Below, piece by piece: positions 34,893 through 43,475 of a stretch of 64,000 bases of DNA; within the stretch, counting starts at the first letter, position 1; every line of letters begins with the position of its first letter. A model generated the notes under the pieces. It was not told the origin of the DNA and ran no database searches. It saw only the letters and a list, made by a program, of their open reading frames with translations. A program made the translations under genes and the position numbers. Origin of the DNA: Marinobacter shengliensis (lineage in GTDB: Bacteria; Pseudomonadota; Gammaproteobacteria; Pseudomonadales; Oleiphilaceae); the NCBI RefSeq assembly GCF_003007715.1, contig NZ_PXNO01000007.1, positions 248,001 to 312,000 on the forward strand. Reading direction: 5' to 3'.

Positions 34893-35340
34893 TTCGGCCG
34901 TTGCGTTGCAGCCAGCGGTCCAGTTGATCGGCGAATTCTTTGCGGTCTGCCTGGCCGAAGGGGGCGGGCCCGCCGGTGACTTGCCCGGCGTTGCGCATCT
35001 CTTCCATGAAGTTTCTCATGGCCAGGCGCTGGCGGATGTTTTCCTTGGTGAAGGCCTGGCCTCTGGGGTTAAAAACGTCGGCGCCTTTTTCGATGGCTTC
35101 AGCAGCCAGGGGGATATCCTGGGTGATGACCAGGTCGCCTTTGGTCATCTGGTCCATGATTTCGTTGTCGGCGACGTCAAAGCCTTGGGGTACCTGGCGG
35201 CGGCTGATGTAGGGGCTCGGCGGCAGGGTGATGGCGTGGTTGGCGATGAAGGTGGTCTGGATTTGCCAGCGGGTGGCGGCGCGGCAGAGAATTTCCCGGA
35301 TGGGGACGGGGCAGGCGTCGGCGTCGACCCAGATTGGCAT
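34888..35340 (-). CDS. YaiI/YqxD family protein (DUF188)
   Basis: A 150-residue cytoplasmic protein of the DUF188 family, related to PIN/FLAP nuclease folds. Conserved acidic positions are in place: IWVDADACPVPI at the N-terminus, then VADNEIMDQM and GDLVITQDIPLA. These form the putative metal site. The length is the family norm and a short GGAACACC-like region precedes the start. No reaction is established. Its last codon overlaps the Fur-like box of the ABC transporter. It is transcribed away from the histidine phosphatase gene, with a large inverted repeat between them. Confidence 0.9.
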   Translation of the reverse strand: MPIWVDADACPVPIREILCRAATRWQIQTTFIANHAITLPPSPYISRRQVPQGFDVADNEIMDQMTKGDLVITQDIPLAAEAIEKGADVFNPRGQAFTKENIRQRLAMRNFMEEMRNAGQVTGGPAPFGQADRKEFADQLDRWLQRNGRR

Positions 35341-35450
35341 TTTGGTGTTCCTTTGGTGGCTTGTCGTTGGTGCATTTTAACTGTTCATCGGGTGGGCTTG
35401 TTAGGTTTGCGCCGCGTATTTACGTTTGTGCCGTCGCGGTTTGGTGTTGG

Positions 35451-35558
35451 GCATGTTTAGGGATGGCTTCCAAAAAACCGCTACGAGCACATCCATGTGC
35501 GCTTCTCTCAGGCCATCCTTGGCCTTCGAAATTTTTTGGAAGCCATCCCTAAACACGC
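35451..35558. repeat. Large inverted repeat with two internal hairpins (element B)
   Basis: The inner 23 bases of each arm (35455-35477 and 35532-35554) are perfectly complementary, and 26 of 27 pair when extended to 35451 and 35558. The 54-base core contains GCACA-TCCA-TGTGC and GGCCA-TCCT-TGGCC, the same two hairpins in the same order as element A at 10945-11057. The arms, GGATGGCTTCCAAAAAA-type here, share nothing with those of element A. It occupies the divergent spacer between the yaiI-like gene and the histidine phosphatase. Confidence 0.85.
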
Positions 35559-35613
35559 TTGTTAACAATATCAGTACCTCCGCGATTATTTTGCTGATTT
35601 CGAGGGAAGGGGT

Positions 35614-36180
35614 ATGAAAACTAGGTTGGTCTTTTTTCTTATGATTCTTGGATTAGTGCCGGTCAAAGGTGTCGCCTCGGAGGAGCAGGCCTGGACAGCC
35701 CTGCGCGAAGGGCGGGCGGTGCTGATGATGCGTCACGCTCTTGCGCCGGGTACCGGCGATCCCGGCGGGTTTGATCTGGAGGATTGCAGTACCCAGCGCA
35801 ATCTCAACTCGGTTGGGCGGGAGCAAGCGCGTTCGTGGAAGCCGTTTCTGGAGTCTCGGGGTATTGCCGAGGCCAGGGTGTTTTCCAGTCAGTGGTGTCG
35901 GTGTCTGGATACGGCTCGGGAAATGGAGATGGGTGAGGTGACGGGGTGGCCGGCGTTGAATTCGTTTTTTCGGAATCGAGGTGATGGCGATACCCAAACG
36001 CGGCAAACGATTGCGTTGGTGAATGAGCTTGAGCCGGGGGCGGCGGTGATTTTGGTGTCGCATCAGGTGAATGTGACGGCGCTGACCGGGGTTTTTCCGG
36101 CTTCCAATGAGGGGGTGATTCTGGCGTTGCCGCTGTCGGAGAATCCGACCGTTCTTGCGAGGGTGTCTCCCGGGCGGTAG
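35614..36180 (+). CDS. Exported histidine phosphatase family protein
   Basis: A 188-residue protein with a signal peptide (about residues 1-22, cleavage near KGVASE) and a compact SixA-like histidine phosphatase domain. MMRHALAPG holds the nucleophile histidine, SSQWCRCLDTA carries the second arginine, and VSHQVNVTALTG supplies the second histidine, so unlike the enzyme at 13087 the catalytic set looks complete. It probably acts in the periplasm on a small phosphorylated compound. AAGGGG precedes the ATG. It is alone on its strand after the inverted repeat, 40 bases before the YjdM-type gene. Confidence 0.85.
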   Translation: MKTRLVFFLMILGLVPVKGVASEEQAWTALREGRAVLMMRHALAPGTGDPGGFDLEDCSTQRNLNSVGREQARSWKPFLESRGIAEARVFSSQWCRCLDTAREMEMGEVTGWPALNSFFRNRGDGDTQTRQTIALVNELEPGAAVILVSHQVNVTALTGVFPASNEGVILALPLSENPTVLARVSPGR

Positions 36181-36220
36181 TGGTATAATCCTGTGCTCAT
36201 TTAATTAACAGGAAATGATA

Positions 36221-36559
36221 ATGTCTCAATTGCCCCCATGCCCCCAGTGCAATTCTGAATACACCTATGAAGACGGCGTTCAGCTGGTTTGCCCCGAGTG
36301 CGGGCATGAGTGGAGCGCGGCGGAACAGGCTGAGGCCGAGGCCGGTAAGGTGGTTCGGGATTCCAACGGTAATGAACTTCAGGGTGGTGATACGGTCACT
36401 GTGATCAAGGACTTGAAGGTTAAAGGGTCCAGTCTGGTGGTTAAGGTAGGCACCAAGGTCAAGAACATTCGCCTGGTGGATGGGGATCACGATATTGATT
36501 GCAAGATTGACGGTGTTGGTGCTATGAAACTCAAGTCGGAGTTTGTGAAGAAAGCCTGA
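36221..36559 (+). CDS. yjdM: YjdM (PhnA) family zinc-ribbon protein
   Basis: A 112-residue cytoplasmic protein. The N-terminal zinc ribbon has CPQC at residues 8-11 and CPEC at about 26-29, followed by the PhnA-type beta domain with [14 protein letters not shown] and a lysine-rich barrel. It was once called alkylphosphonate utilisation protein PhnA, but that function is not supported for E. coli YjdM and no phosphonate genes are nearby. The start at 36221 has AGGAAATG upstream; an ATA-ATG two codons earlier is less likely. A PsiE-family gene follows after 34 bases. Confidence 0.92.
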   Translation: MSQLPPCPQCNSEYTYEDGVQLVCPECGHEWSAAEQAEAEAGKVVRDSNGNELQGGDTVTVIKDLKVKGSSLVVKVGTKVKNIRLVDGDHDIDCKIDGVGAMKLKSEFVKKA

Positions 36560-36593
36560 TTCCCGTCGTCATCGGCAGCACAGGAGCGGTGCC

Positions 36594-37103
36594 ATGGTGG
36601 ATAAAGAAAAGGACGTTTTGCCGGAGCAATCTGCCCGGAAGCATGAACTTCATCAGGAGCTGCCGATTGATTTCCCCGACCCTTTCTTTCGGGGGTTGCA
36701 CCGGATTATCCGCTTTGCCATACGCGTGCTGGCGGTGTTGATGGTGGCGGTAATCCTGTGGGGTGTGGGTGATGTGGTGTATATCATCTACGCACGCCTG
36801 CTGACGCCACCTTTTCTGCTGTTGGATATCAACGATATCTTCTTCACCTTCGGTGCCTTCATGGCGGTGCTGATTGCGGTGGAGATTTTCATCAACATCC
36901 GGCTTTATTTGGGCACCAATGTGTTTCCGGTTCAGCTGGTTGTTGCTACGGCACTGATGGCGATTTCACGGAAGGTCATCGTTCTGGATTTCGATACGCT
37001 TACTCCCATGTACCTGCTGGGTATTGCCGCAACCACGCTGGCTCTGGGTATCACATACTGGTTGCTCAGCCGAAAGAATTCTGGTGAACACTGGCACGAT
37101 TGA
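36594..37103 (+). CDS. PsiE-family (phosphate-starvation-inducible) membrane protein
   Basis: A 169-residue membrane protein with an N-terminal cytoplasmic tail of about 40 residues and four hydrophobic spans (about 42-64, 78-102, 107-128 and 138-160). The family signature FGAFMAVLIAVEIFINIRLYL is present. In E. coli psiE responds to phosphate limitation, but no Pho box is visible here. AGGAGCGG supports the ATG start. It follows yjdM closely and could be in the same operon. Molecular role is not established. Confidence 0.85.
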   Translation: MVDKEKDVLPEQSARKHELHQELPIDFPDPFFRGLHRIIRFAIRVLAVLMVAVILWGVGDVVYIIYARLLTPPFLLLDINDIFFTFGAFMAVLIAVEIFINIRLYLGTNVFPVQLVVATALMAISRKVIVLDFDTLTPMYLLGIAATTLALGITYWLLSRKNSGEHWHD

Positions 37104-37161
37104 GCCAGTCAGCGGCTTTCCTTTCGCAGTTTGCCCTTCGTGTTTTTATTGTCTAATACTT

Positions 37162-37191
37162 AATCAGGACATCGGTAGAGATGTCCTGATT
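37162..37191. repeat. Perfect 12-base inverted repeat before the E1 operon
   Basis: AATCAGGACATC and GATGTCCTGATT are perfectly complementary around a 6-base loop. A second small dyad, GGTGTG...CACACC, follows at 37200-37216. There is no T-tract, so a terminator after the PsiE gene is possible but unproven. An operator or leader structure of the 2-oxoacid dehydrogenase operon starting at 37317 is the alternative. Confidence 0.6.
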
Positions 37192-37316
37192 CAGATCCCA
37201 GGTGTGTAACCCACACCAACAACAAGACGACCACCCCAAGGCTGCCGCTGCCCGCCAAAAGCAGGCTTTCTGTGCAGCCAGGCTTTTACCGCGAGGCCGG
37301 GGGACAGGAGGATGGG

Positions 37317-38396
37317 ATGAGACAAATCCACGAATTCCATGTGGATAGCACCCGCTATCTGGATGACCACGGCAAACCGCTGGGCGCATTGCCGCCCCAG
37401 GCCGGGAACACCGACAGGGTTCTGGCCGCCTACCGCAACATGGTGTTGGCGCGCACCTTCGATTCCAAAGCTATTGCCCTGCAACGCACCGGCAAGTGCG
37501 GCACCTACCCGTCTGTTCTCGGGCATGAGGTGGTGGGTACAGCTATTGGCCAGGGCATGGCGAAGTCCGATGTGTTTGTGCCCTATTATCGGGATCAGGC
37601 CGCTCATCTGCTTCGCGGCGTCAGTCTCACGGAGTTGCTGCTGTACTGGGGCGGTGATGAGCGGGGCAGCGCCTGGCGAAAATGCCCGGAGGACCTGCCA
37701 ATCTCAGTGCCCATTGCTACCCAGTGTTGCCATGCCGTGGGCGTGGCGGCGGCGATGAAGATTCGCGACGAGAACCGGGCCGTGGTGTGCTGTATTGGCG
37801 ATGGCGGCACCTCCAAGGGTGACTTTCTGGAGAGTATCAATCTGGCTGGCGCCTGGCATTTGCCCGTTGTATTTGTGGTGATCAATAACCAATGGGCCAT
37901 TTCCACACCTCGCAGCCTGCAAAGCGGCGCGGAGACCATCGCGCAGAAGGCCATCAGCGCTGGATTGCCGGGCCACATTGTCGATGGTAACGACTACTTT
38001 GCTACGGTCGAGGCTCTGGATGCGGCGCTGGGCCGGGCCCATGGTGGTAAAGGCGCGACGGTAATTGAAGCCGTTACCTATCGCCTGGGGGATCACACCA
38101 CCGCCGATGATGCCACCCGCTACCGAACTGCCGAAGATCTCAAACGCGCCTGGGAGAAAGACGGCATCAAACGCCTGCAGAACTGGTTGCATGACAACGG
38201 CCATTGGAGCCCGGATAAAGAAAAATCCCTTCAGGCCGAATGCAAGCAAACTGTTGAGCGGGCCGTTGAAGAGTACCTGGCCATGGAGGCTGAGCCACCC
38301 ACCGCGATGCTGGATTATCTGTTTGAAACCCTCCCCGCCGCGCTGCACCCCCAGCGTGAGCAGATCGCCAGCAAATACCGGGGAGGTGACGTATGA
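37317..38396 (+). CDS. 2-oxoacid dehydrogenase E1 alpha subunit (thiamine diphosphate dependent)
   Basis: A 359-residue E1 alpha chain of a pyruvate or branched-chain 2-oxoacid dehydrogenase complex, which decarboxylates the oxoacid and loads lipoamide. The thiamine-diphosphate/magnesium motif runs from CIGDGGTSKGDFLES to the asparagines in VVINNQWAIS. The phosphorylation-loop region YRLGDHTTADDATRYR near residue 260 resembles the branched-chain type. The start at 37317 has GGAGGATGG upstream. It overlaps the E1 beta gene by four bases. Substrate preference is not certain; the alpha/beta split argues against the AceE type. Confidence 0.9.
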   Translation: MRQIHEFHVDSTRYLDDHGKPLGALPPQAGNTDRVLAAYRNMVLARTFDSKAIALQRTGKCGTYPSVLGHEVVGTAIGQGMAKSDVFVPYYRDQAAHLLRGVSLTELLLYWGGDERGSAWRKCPEDLPISVPIATQCCHAVGVAAAMKIRDENRAVVCCIGDGGTSKGDFLESINLAGAWHLPVVFVVINNQWAISTPRSLQSGAETIAQKAISAGLPGHIVDGNDYFATVEALDAALGRAHGGKGATVIEAVTYRLGDHTTADDATRYRTAEDLKRAWEKDGIKRLQNWLHDNGHWSPDKEKSLQAECKQTVERAVEEYLAMEAEPPTAMLDYLFETLPAALHPQREQIASKYRGGDV

Positions 38397-39397
38397 GCCA
38401 GGCAAAGCGATCCATTGAAACCCGAGACGTGACCCTGGTGGAAGCCGTCAATATGGCCTTGCACCGGGCGATGGCAGACGATGCTAACGTGGTGGTACTG
38501 GGCGAAGATATCGCTACCAATGGTGGCGTGTTCCGGGCCACCGTTGGCCTGAAAGAAGCCTTTGGCTTCAAGCGGGTGATGGATACACCCCTGGCGGAAA
38601 ACCTGATTGCCGGTACGGCTATCGGTATGGCCACCCAGGGTTTGAGGCCGGTGGCGGAGTTTCAGTTTATGGGCTTTATCTACGCTGGCATGGAGCAGAT
38701 TGTCAGCCACGCCGCCCGCATGCGTAATCGCACCCGCGGCCGCCTGCATTGCCCATTGGTGTTTCGGGCACCGTTCGGTGGCGGTATCCATGCCCCCGAG
38801 CATCATTCGGAAAGCACCGAAGCCCTGTTTGCCCACATACCCGGTCTGAGGGTGGTCATTCCCAGTTCCCCACAACGGGCGTATGGCCTTCTGCTGGCGG
38901 CCATCCGAAACCCGGACCCGGTAGTCTTCCTGGAGCCCAAGCGTATTTACCGGGCGGTAACCCAAAGCGTGGAGGACAACGGTGAGGCGCTACCGTTGGA
39001 TACTTGCTTCACCCTGCGCGAAGGCGATGACGTCACCCTCATCACCTGGGGCGCCTGTGTACAGGAAACCTTGCAGGCTGCCGACAAGCTGGCCGAGCAG
39101 GGCGTCAGCTGCGAGGTGATCGACGTCGCCACCGTCAGCCCCCTGGATCGGGAAACCCTGCTGTGCTCGGTGGCCAAAACCGGCCGTGCGGTGATCGTTC
39201 ACGAAGCCTGCCGCAACGGCGGTGTTGGTGCCGAAGTGGCGGCTTCAATCGCCGAAGGCGCCTTCCTGGACCTTCAGGCCCCGGTGGTGCGAGTCACCGG
39301 TTACGACACCATCATGCCTTACTACCGAAACGAGCAGTACTACCTGCCCCAGGTAGAAGACATCGTTAAAGCCGTCGAACAGGTGATCGCGCTCTAG
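38393..39397 (+). CDS. 2-oxoacid dehydrogenase E1 beta subunit
   Basis: A 334-residue transketolase-like E1 beta chain that forms the heterotetramer with E1 alpha. VVLGEDIATNGGVFRAT, the acid that activates thiamine diphosphate, FMGFIYAGMEQIVSHAAR and the C-terminal swivel domain (HEACRNGGVGAEVAASIAE) are all present. The ATGA overlap with E1 alpha gives one-to-one translation. The E2 gene follows 10 bases after the stop with its own AGGAGG. The family length is normal. Confidence 0.93.
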   Translation: MSQAKRSIETRDVTLVEAVNMALHRAMADDANVVVLGEDIATNGGVFRATVGLKEAFGFKRVMDTPLAENLIAGTAIGMATQGLRPVAEFQFMGFIYAGMEQIVSHAARMRNRTRGRLHCPLVFRAPFGGGIHAPEHHSESTEALFAHIPGLRVVIPSSPQRAYGLLLAAIRNPDPVVFLEPKRIYRAVTQSVEDNGEALPLDTCFTLREGDDVTLITWGACVQETLQAADKLAEQGVSCEVIDVATVSPLDRETLLCSVAKTGRAVIVHEACRNGGVGAEVAASIAEGAFLDLQAPVVRVTGYDTIMPYYRNEQYYLPQVEDIVKAVEQVIAL

Positions 39398-39407
39398 GAG
39401 GATAACC

Positions 39408-40532
39408 ATGAAAAACTTCAAACTCCCAGACCTGGGCGAAGGCCTCCCCGAAGCCGAAATCGTCGAATGGCACATCAAGGTGGGTGACACGGTGGATGTG
39501 GACCAGGTACTGGTCAGCGTCGAAACCGCCAAAGCCATCGTTGAAGTGCCGTCGCCCCAGGCCGGTACCATTGCCAAACTTTATGGCGAGCCCGGGGACA
39601 TCATTCACACCGGCGAACCCTTGCTGGCTTTTGAAGGAGAGGGTGACGACACAGGCACTGTGGTGGGGGAACTGAAATCATCCGGAAAAGGCGATGGCAA
39701 CGGCGCGCAGCAAGATCAGTTTATCGTCGGTGCGGCCCCTTCCAGCAAGCGGGCCCGGGCCAATCGCGCCACACCCGGAGTGCGTGCACTGGCAGAACGA
39801 CTGGGGGTTGGCCTGGAATCCATCAAGGGCAGCGGCCCGGGTGGTCTGATCACCACTGACGACGTGCACAAACAGGCCAGCCACCAGAAACAACTGGGCG
39901 ACGCCGCCCCCCTGCGCGGCACCCGTCGCACCATGGCCAAGAACATGGCGTTGTCCCACGCCCAGGTAGTGCCGGTGTCTATCTTCGAGGACGTGGATAT
40001 CGGTGACTGGAAAAAGGGCACCGACATCACCATGCGCCTGGTGCAGGCCATTGGCAAAGCCTGTGAAGCCGTGCCGGAGCTCAACTGCTGGTTTGATGGC
40101 GACAATCTGAGCAGACAATTACTCAACGAGGTCCACGTGGGCATCGCGGTAGACACCCCGGACGGCCTGTTCGTGCCGGTGTTGCGAGACATCACCCATC
40201 GCAGTCAGAAAGACCTGCGTCAGGGCCTGGAGAACCTGCGCGAGGCGGTGGCCACCCGCAAGATACCGCCGAAAGAGATGCAGGGCGCCACCATCACCCT
40301 GTCCAATTTCGGAACCATGACCGGCCAGTACGCCAACCCCATTGTCAGCCCGCCACAAGTGGCCATCGTGGGGGCTGGGCGAATCCGGGATAAGGTTGTG
40401 CCACATGACGGCGCTGCGACCATTCGTCGCATCCTGCCGCTGTCATTGACCTTCGACCACCGGGCGGCAACCGGCGGGGAAGCCTCGCGGTTTCTGGGGG
40501 CGATGGTTCAGACCCTGAATAGCGCATCGTGA
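39408..40532 (+). CDS. 2-oxoacid dehydrogenase E2 (dihydrolipoyl acyltransferase)
   Basis: A 374-residue E2 core protein with a single N-terminal lipoyl domain (Lys42 in VETAKAIVE), a peripheral-subunit-binding domain (ATPGVRALAERLG, about 120-155) and the catalytic domain (about 160-374). The acyltransferase signature usually read as DHRxxDG appears as DHRAATGG, so His351 is kept but the aspartate position is Thr355. I remember this T-G form from other proteobacterial E2s, so it may mark a subfamily. AGGAGG precedes the ATG. No E3 lipoamide dehydrogenase follows, so a shared E3 from elsewhere is expected. Confidence 0.92.
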   Translation: MKNFKLPDLGEGLPEAEIVEWHIKVGDTVDVDQVLVSVETAKAIVEVPSPQAGTIAKLYGEPGDIIHTGEPLLAFEGEGDDTGTVVGELKSSGKGDGNGAQQDQFIVGAAPSSKRARANRATPGVRALAERLGVGLESIKGSGPGGLITTDDVHKQASHQKQLGDAAPLRGTRRTMAKNMALSHAQVVPVSIFEDVDIGDWKKGTDITMRLVQAIGKACEAVPELNCWFDGDNLSRQLLNEVHVGIAVDTPDGLFVPVLRDITHRSQKDLRQGLENLREAVATRKIPPKEMQGATITLSNFGTMTGQYANPIVSPPQVAIVGAGRIRDKVVPHDGAATIRRILPLSLTFDHRAATGGEASRFLGAMVQTLNSAS

Positions 40533-40646
40533 CCAGCCACCACTATTTGATGGAAACGGGCTAAAACACACTTGCCATCACGGCAAGTGATGGCAACACT
40601 TACTTCGAAAACACGCCAAGACCACATAACAACAGAGTTAGTACCC

Positions 40647-41144
40647 ATGAACTGCACACATATATTCAGCGTCGGCCTCCTGTTGGCTGCCGCGACACTG
40701 GCTGCTCCTGTCCTGGCTCACGATTACAGCCAGGGCGACATTCACATAGAGCACCCCTGGAGCCGACCAACCCCCCCGGGCACGCCCATGGGCGTGGGTT
40801 ACATGATCATTAGTAATCACGGCAATCAGGATGTCACCCTCACCAGTGCCCAATCACCCCGGGCGGGTAACGTGTCGATCCACGAAACCCACATGCACGA
40901 CGGAGTGATGCGCATGAGCCCTGTCAAAGGCGGGCTGGTGATTCCCGCCGGGGAGACCGTTGAGTTGAAACCTCACAGCTACCATCTGATGTTGGAACAG
41001 CTCACCCAGCCATTGGCGGAGGGTGAGTTCATTCCTGTGGAATTGGCTTTTGACGGTGCTGAGGGCATGGCCGTAGAGCTGGAGGTGCATCCCCTGGACG
41101 GCAAAGAAAAGGCAATGGACCATTCCGGGATGCATCATCACTGA
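40647..41144 (+). CDS. PCu(A)C-family periplasmic copper chaperone
   Basis: A 165-residue exported protein. The signal peptide covers residues 1-24 (cleavage after VLA-HD). The copper motif of the family is readable: His79/His82-Met83, Met88 and Met90 in SIHETHMHDGVMRM, then HSYHLML (His113-x-Met115). A histidine- and methionine-rich tail (MDHSGMHHH) may add a second site. PCu(A)C proteins hand copper(I) to the CuA site of cytochrome oxidase, often with Sco. No sco gene is adjacent. The start at 40647 lies directly before the signal peptide; the frame extends upstream to 40572 without reason to use it. Confidence 0.9.
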   Translation: MNCTHIFSVGLLLAAATLAAPVLAHDYSQGDIHIEHPWSRPTPPGTPMGVGYMIISNHGNQDVTLTSAQSPRAGNVSIHETHMHDGVMRMSPVKGGLVIPAGETVELKPHSYHLMLEQLTQPLAEGEFIPVELAFDGAEGMAVELEVHPLDGKEKAMDHSGMHHH

Positions 41145-41218
41145 CTTTACGCCACGCTCCAGGTAAATGGTGCCTGCCTCTGTCTGCGGTGACCTGGTGG
41201 TTACTGTTCTGCGTTGAA

Positions 41219-42946
41219 TCAGGTTTCCAGATTCGGCTCAAACAGCTGAATAAACCGGGTAAAGCCAATCCGCCCCCCTTGGACATACTCAAAATCCGAC
41301 AGAATGGCCAATGCGGGGTTGCGGATGCCGGCAAGCATCCGCTTGAAGTCGAGGCTGTCAATGCGCACATGGATGCTGGCATCTTCCGAGATGCCCTTCC
41401 GGAGTTCTGACGCGCCACCTCTCACCGTGAGCGTGAAGCTCTGCTCCAGGTCGGGAAACTCAAACACGACGGATTGATAGATGTCCCATGCGGCTTCACC
41501 TTCAAGGTTGACACTCATACCGTCGAAGAAGGCCCTGATGGGAATGCCTTCAAGCATCGTATCGTTGGGAGTTACCGCCATCAGTGGCAGGATGATGTCG
41601 CCCGCCAATTCGGCGGCGGAGGTCAGGTAGTAATGGCGGGCTCCGGGATTGGTTTCGGCTGACGCCAGGGCATGCAAGGCGAGAATGCGATGCTCTGTGG
41701 CGGCCTGGTGTTCCGGACTCAGCCGCAGCACATAGTCCGTCAGCTCCAGCACCCATTGATGGTCTTCGTTACTGGCAGCCTTCTCCACAGCAGTCATCAA
41801 TGCATCTTCACCGCCGGCCAGTTGGGCCATGCGCTTGGCTTTTTCTCCGGGTGGCGTAGGGTGCAGATTGCTGGGGTTGCCATCGAACCAGCCAAGTGTT
41901 CCGCCAAAGACCATACGGGCAGACCACTCCGGTTTGCCATAAAACTCCTGCAGGAACGGGGACCGTGCCAGGTGGGGCGGCAGGCGGATTTCATGGGCGA
42001 TTTCATCAGGGGTTTTACCGGCATTCATCATTCGGATGGTCTGATCATAAACGTAGCGAATAGCATCCCGGTAGTCGGTCAGGTGCTTGCGGATCTCCGC
42101 TTTGCCTGTCACCGGGCGTGAGTGGCCGGGTACCAAATATTCCGGCTCCAGATCCCTCATCATTTCCAGGCTGTCAGCCCAGGTTTTCGGGTCGCGGTAG
42201 CTGGTGCCGCGAATGGTGTAGAGGTTGGGAAAGGCGCGGTAGAAGTTGTCGCCCGGCAGCAGCACTTTCTGTTTTGGTAGCCACACCACCACCTGGTCGT
42301 CGGTCTCGCCAGGTGCGTGCTTGAGTATCATCTCCACACCGCCTACGGCAATGCTCAGCTCGTCTTGAAAGGTCTGAGTCGGTCGCAGAATCTGCAGGGT
42401 GCTGTGTTCCTGTAAATCCACAAAGGGGCCGATACCCACATTGGTTCGGTCGGCATCGGGCAGCCGGCTGCCGTACATACGAAAAGAACGCTGGGTGATG
42501 ATGGGCTGGAGTACACTCACGGTCTGGTCGACTGCTTTCTCCAGAGAGTGGTGAGCATAAATTTCGACCGGGTCGCCGTTGTTGATAAAAGCTGGCGCCC
42601 CATGGATATGGTCTGGATGCGAGTGGGTATAGATAATGGCCCGCACTGGCTTGTCAGTGATTGCCCTGAAGCGCTTGGCGATTCGTTCCGCCGCTTCCAG
42701 GGATTCCATGGTGTCGACAATCGTGACGGCATCATCGCCTTCGATCATGATGGAATTGGCGATGCCGAAGCCAACGGCAACGTAAACGCCGTCGGTGACT
42801 TCAATCACGTCTTCCCGGAATTCCTCGCCATGGCGATCGAGTGCCTCCGGCGACAGGGTTCCTGATACTGGCGAGCTGTCGGTGCCGGACTGGCTGCAGG
42901 CGGAAATCAGGAGGACGCTCAGTAACAGGAAAGCGATGCGGCGCAT
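41219..42946 (-). CDS. Alkyl-sulfatase-type metallo-beta-lactamase lipoprotein (SdsA/YjcS family)
   Basis: A 575-residue hydrolase with three domains: a metallo-beta-lactamase core (about 45-330), the alkyl-sulfatase dimerisation domain (about 330-460) and a C-terminal SCP2-like hydrophobic-substrate domain (about 465-575). THSHPDHIHG holds the zinc ligands, and further ligands lie in PGETDDQ and HSRP. The N-terminus is a lipobox, LLISAC with Cys17, so this copy is probably membrane-anchored rather than freely periplasmic. Cleavage of long-chain alkyl sulfates or related esters is the known family reaction. It is a single-gene unit, convergent with the copper chaperone. Confidence 0.88.
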   Translation of the reverse strand: MRRIAFLLLSVLLISACSQSGTDSSPVSGTLSPEALDRHGEEFREDVIEVTDGVYVAVGFGIANSIMIEGDDAVTIVDTMESLEAAERIAKRFRAITDKPVRAIIYTHSHPDHIHGAPAFINNGDPVEIYAHHSLEKAVDQTVSVLQPIITQRSFRMYGSRLPDADRTNVGIGPFVDLQEHSTLQILRPTQTFQDELSIAVGGVEMILKHAPGETDDQVVVWLPKQKVLLPGDNFYRAFPNLYTIRGTSYRDPKTWADSLEMMRDLEPEYLVPGHSRPVTGKAEIRKHLTDYRDAIRYVYDQTIRMMNAGKTPDEIAHEIRLPPHLARSPFLQEFYGKPEWSARMVFGGTLGWFDGNPSNLHPTPPGEKAKRMAQLAGGEDALMTAVEKAASNEDHQWVLELTDYVLRLSPEHQAATEHRILALHALASAETNPGARHYYLTSAAELAGDIILPLMAVTPNDTMLEGIPIRAFFDGMSVNLEGEAAWDIYQSVVFEFPDLEQSFTLTVRGGASELRKGISEDASIHVRIDSLDFKRMLAGIRNPALAILSDFEYVQGGRIGFTRFIQLFEPNLET

Positions 42947-43098
42947 GGTGGTGAGATCCTTAATGTTGTTGTTTTCTCAGTGCACATGTGGGACGTGCTG
43001 ATCAAAACTATCGAACTAGCGTGCTTTGCCGATGGTTCGTGGAGTGAAAGCAGCGTATCAGGTCTATGGCTGCCTTTTGCTTGTCTCCCGGGGCCGAA

Positions 43099-43377
43099 TT
43101 ACGCCGGTTTGTCCGAATGCCCGAGGGAGTGTTCCGGCGCGATCTGATCCCGCACCAGCTGTTTCAATTGCTTGATGTCCGGGAAGCCTCCCTGTTCCTT
43201 GCGGGACCAGATACGGGTGTCGTTTACCCAGACTTCGAAGATGCCGCCGGTGCCGGGTTTCAGGGTAAGTTCGTCGACCATGCCGTCGAAGGTGGTGAGG
43301 AGTTCCTGGGCCATCCAGGTGGATCTCAGCATCCAGTTACAGCCGGTGCAGTAATGTAGGGTGATTCGCGTTGCCAT
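43099..43377 (-). CDS. SelT/SelW/SelH family thioredoxin-fold protein (Cys form)
   Basis: A 92-residue protein of the Rdx/SelW family. The redox motif CTGC is at residues 10-13, with cysteine where eukaryotic homologues have selenocysteine. LKPGTGGIFEVWVNDTRIWSRKEQGGFPD is the typical second half. A redox role is likely but no partner is known. It is transcribed away from the ECF sigma gene, with about 100 bases between their starts. The length is the family norm. Confidence 0.92.
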   Translation of the reverse strand: MATRITLHYCTGCNWMLRSTWMAQELLTTFDGMVDELTLKPGTGGIFEVWVNDTRIWSRKEQGGFPDIKQLKQLVRDQIAPEHSLGHSDKPA

Positions 43378-43475
43378 TTGTTAATGCTTCCTGCATGGAA
43401 AAATCTATGTGCCATGCTATCAAATGATGTGTGGTGTTTCCTTCGCTCAAGGCAATGGACGGCAGTGTGCAATCA

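Noticed and set aside
37162..37216. A thiamine (TPP) riboswitch before the E1 alpha gene
   Set aside because: The conserved CTGAGA and related TPP elements are absent; only simple dyads are seen.
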